Below are positions 7,476-9,038 of a stretch of DNA of 9,038 nt, piece by piece. The notes below the pieces were generated by a model. That model ran no database searches. It was not told the origin of the DNA and saw only the letters and a list, made by a program, of their open reading frames with translations. The DNA is from Pyrodictiaceae archaeon. GTDB taxonomy: Archaea > Thermoproteota > Thermoprotei_A > Sulfolobales > Pyrodictiaceae. A program made the position numbers and the translations under genes. Every line of letters begins with the position of its first letter. Position 1 is the stretch's first letter. The stretch spans positions 1 through 9,038 of the forward strand of contig JALTYD010000243.1 of the NCBI GenBank assembly GCA_027046525.1, read 5' to 3'.

Positions 7476-8255
7476 CTAGCCTAAGATAGTGTCTAGGCCA
7501 AACATTATTATAAATCCTATCAAGAACCCCATTGTAGCATATTCGTGATAATCACTACCCATAACATCGGGAATAATCTCGTGAATAACTATATAGAGCA
7601 TTGCTCCAGCAGAGAGAGACATTAGAAGTGGTAGAGTTGATACAGAGAGACCATAGAATAGCGGGGGGAGAAGCGCAGAGAGTAGTTCTACAACACCACT
7701 TAGGATACCAACAAGGATACCTATACCAATACTATTAGTTATCATAGCTACAGGAGCTGAGACAGCAAGACCTTCAGGTATATCCTGGATACCTATAGCA
7801 AATGCTATTGATACACCTTCTCCAACCTCGTAGCTTACTGCACTTCCTACAGCAAGACCCTCAGGCACATTATGTATTATAACTGCCATTGCAATCAACC
7901 AAACCTTAGCTATCCTCTCTCTAAGATCTAGAGGACCTTCATAACCCTTAATTACATGTAAATGTGGAGTTACTGAATCTAGACCACGTATAAGCAATAC
8001 ACCGAGTAGAAAACCTACAACTATAATACTCATCGGTGCAATCTCAGAAGCTGGAATCAACAAACTAGTAAATGAAGCTACAAGCATAACACCAGCTGCA
8101 AACCCCATCGTAGGTACATATGTCTTCTCCGAAAACTTAGAGCCAGTCACTAGTGATGCAAAACTACCTATAGATGTCAATAACGCTGGAATAGCACCTA
8201 CTATGAATGCCTGCTGGATGAGACTAAATTCTTCTAGATAACTCGTAATATCCAT
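7476..8255 (-). CDS. ZIP family metal (zinc/iron) transporter
   Basis: This is a membrane transporter for divalent metals such as Zn2+ or Fe2+; 259 residues with about eight hydrophobic helices. The metal site is complete when compared with the ZIP structure from Bordetella (BbZIP): TM4 has HNVPEGLAVG (128-137; His128, Asn129, Glu132), TM5 has IQDIPEGLAV (156-165; Gln157, Asp158, Glu161) and TM6 has Glu190. A further HE pair (225-226) lies in the next helix. The loop before TM4 is short with two His (TPHLH, 96-100). ATG 8255 is chosen because AGGAT precedes it closely; TTG 8282 and 8279, behind a good GAGGT, would add eight or nine residues and remain possible. It is divergent from the aminotransferase gene and heads the minus-strand group. 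The transported metal and direction cannot be told from sequence. Confidence 0.92.
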   Translation of the reverse strand: MDITSYLEEFSLIQQAFIVGAIPALLTSIGSFASLVTGSKFSEKTYVPTMGFAAGVMLVASFTSLLIPASEIAPMSIIVVGFLLGVLLIRGLDSVTPHLHVIKGYEGPLDLRERIAKVWLIAMAVIIHNVPEGLAVGSAVSYEVGEGVSIAFAIGIQDIPEGLAVSAPVAMITNSIGIGILVGILSGVVELLSALLPPLFYGLSVSTLPLLMSLSAGAMLYIVIHEIIPDVMGSDYHEYATMGFLIGFIIMFGLDTILG

Positions 8256-8347
8256 AATAAATCCTTGTAGACTAGCCAACAATGAAACCTCATTCTCGTC
8301 TTTCCAGCTAATTGTAGCTTACTAGACGCCAGGTATACAGGATATCT

Positions 8348-8363
8348 CTCTATAATTATTTCT
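8348..8363 (-). promoter_or_regulatory. Promoter candidate of the ZIP gene
   Basis: On the minus strand this reads AGAAATAATTATAGAG, a purine-led TATA-like stretch. Initiation near 8330 would include both the GAGGT/TTG and the AGGAT/ATG start regions in the transcript. Confidence 0.33.
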
Positions 8364-8413
8364 AACCCAGTACAAACCCCCAGTGATACACATCTATAGA
8401 TCATAACGATAGA

Positions 8414-8432
8414 GATACTCTTTAATTCTTTA
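8414..8432 (+). promoter_or_regulatory. Promoter candidate of the aminotransferase gene
   Basis: GATACTCTTTAATTCTTTA contains a TATA-like TTTAAT (8420-8425). Initiation near 8450 leaves a leader of about 15 bases before ATG 8464. A perfect palindrome ATCTATAGAT (8392-8401) lies just upstream. Evidence is position and composition only. Confidence 0.3.
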
Positions 8433-8463
8433 ACACACAAGCAAACCTACATGGTTGACGAAC

Positions 8464-9038
8464 ATGACTACTCCTACTAAAGAACTACTAAAGCCAATCA
8501 TCAATGAATTACTAGGAGAAGCAGCATTCCTATACATCGCAAAAGCACGTAGACTCCAAGAAGAAAAAAACATAGATGTTATCAGTTTCGGCGTAGGACA
8601 ACCAGACATACCTACTTTCGACTACATAGTAGAAGCAGCAGTAGAAGCTCTCAGAGAGAAATTCACAGGCTATACAGAAACAGCAGGTATACCAGAGCTA
8701 CGTAGAGCAATAGCACACTATCTAAACGAGAGATACAACGCAGGCGTCGACGAAGACGAAGTCATAGTAACTACTGGTGCTAAAACAGCAATCTTCCTAG
8801 CAATAGCATCATACATAGATATAGGCGACGAGATCATCGTCCCAGAGCCTAGCTACCCAGCATACCCCGAGATAGCTAGAGCTCTAGGCGGAAAACCTGT
8901 ATACGTAAAACTTGCATGGAAAGGCCAAGACAAAGGATTCCACCTCGATATAGAGAAAATAGAACAAGCTATAACGAATAAAACAAAGATAATAGTCATC
9001 AACAACCCACATAATCCTACAGGAACACTCTTCGACAA
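8464..9038 (+). CDS. Class I/II PLP-dependent aminotransferase, N-terminal part (partial)
   Basis: The 191 complete codons seen are the N-terminal half of a fold-type I aminotransferase of the aspartate aminotransferase superfamily, which uses pyridoxal phosphate to move amino groups between amino and keto acids. Landmarks are VISFGVGQPDIPTF (39-52), GYTETAGIPELRRAI (69-83), VTTGAKTAIFLAI (102-114), PEPSYPAYPEIARALGG (127-143) and VINNPHNPTG (178-187), whose Asn184 contacts the cofactor ring. The PLP lysine and the C-terminal arginine lie beyond the window, so substrate cannot be judged. ATG 8464 is chosen; an in-frame TTG at 8455 would add three residues. GGTTGA at 8453-8458 is a weak ribosome site. 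Codon use differs from neighbours: Phe is always TTC, no Ile codon is ATT, and GAC exceeds GAT. Confidence 0.93.
   Translation, partial: MTTPTKELLKPIINELLGEAAFLYIAKARRLQEEKNIDVISFGVGQPDIPTFDYIVEAAVEALREKFTGYTETAGIPELRRAIAHYLNERYNAGVDEDEVIVTTGAKTAIFLAIASYIDIGDEIIVPEPSYPAYPEIARALGGKPVYVKLAWKGQDKGFHLDIEKIEQAITNKTKIIVINNPHNPTGTLFD

Noticed and set aside
7776..7790. Asp instead of Asn in the second ZIP motif (QDIPEG) as a damaged site
   Set aside because: The structurally known BbZIP has the same Gln-Asp...Glu arrangement at its metal site, so this is a normal variant.
8234..8440. Minus-strand frame of 68 codons overlapping the ZIP start
   Set aside because: It overlaps the ZIP gene in another frame, has no recognisable domain and covers the likely ZIP promoter.
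8451..8480. Nine-codon upstream frame (MVDEHDYSY) overlapping the aminotransferase start
   Set aside because: It is too short to distinguish from chance and no ribosome site supports it.

Overview
The window reads as a conserved informational gene block of a hyperthermophilic archaeon, followed by a small accessory metal/membrane gene group. The evidence for Archaea is a largest RNA polymerase subunit split into A' and A'', an archaeal NusA made of two KH domains, L30e next to RNA polymerase, EF-1alpha followed by S10 and tRNA-Ser, GTG starts with GGAG/GGTG ribosome sites, and BRE/TATA-like promoters. The gene order (A''-L30e-NusA-S12, then S7-EF-1alpha-S10-tRNA-Ser), the AGA/ATA/CTA-rich codon use of an A+T-rich genome and a very G+C-rich tRNA fit a low-G+C hyperthermophilic member of Thermoproteota (Crenarchaeota), perhaps Desulfurococcales-like. 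That placement is inference.

Layout. Positions 1-429 hold the 3' end of rpoA1 (A'); its first ~130 bases do not look like RNA polymerase. Positions 417-2923 are a tight plus-strand run: rpoA2, rpl30e, nusA and rps12. A DUF151 (bifunctional-nuclease-like) gene on the minus strand (2932-3441) interrupts the series and is divergent from rps7. Then come rps7 (3608-4207), the EF-1alpha gene (4391-5707, with a 183-base leader region containing two TATA-like elements and two hairpins), rps10 (5788-6096) and tRNA-Ser(TGA) with encoded CCA (6205-6293). Between rps10 and the tRNA lie two perfect 14-bp palindromes, 22 bp centre to centre, next to the tRNA promoter.

The right part is different in kind. 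Three minus-strand genes converge on the tRNA: a membrane-anchored DUF411 cysteine protein, a small multi-drug export-family (COG2426) membrane protein, and a ZIP metal transporter with a complete two-metal site. The ZIP and DUF411 genes suggest metal handling. Divergent from ZIP, the 5' part of a class I aminotransferase runs off the right edge.

The first two blocks supply transcription (A', A'', NusA) and translation (S12, S7, S10, L30e, EF-1alpha, tRNA-Ser). No CRISPR array, transposase, phage gene or clear novel system is visible. The points most worth a second look are the odd left end, the phased palindromes, the EF-1alpha leader and the metal gene group. There is no gene-free stretch longer than 300 bases.
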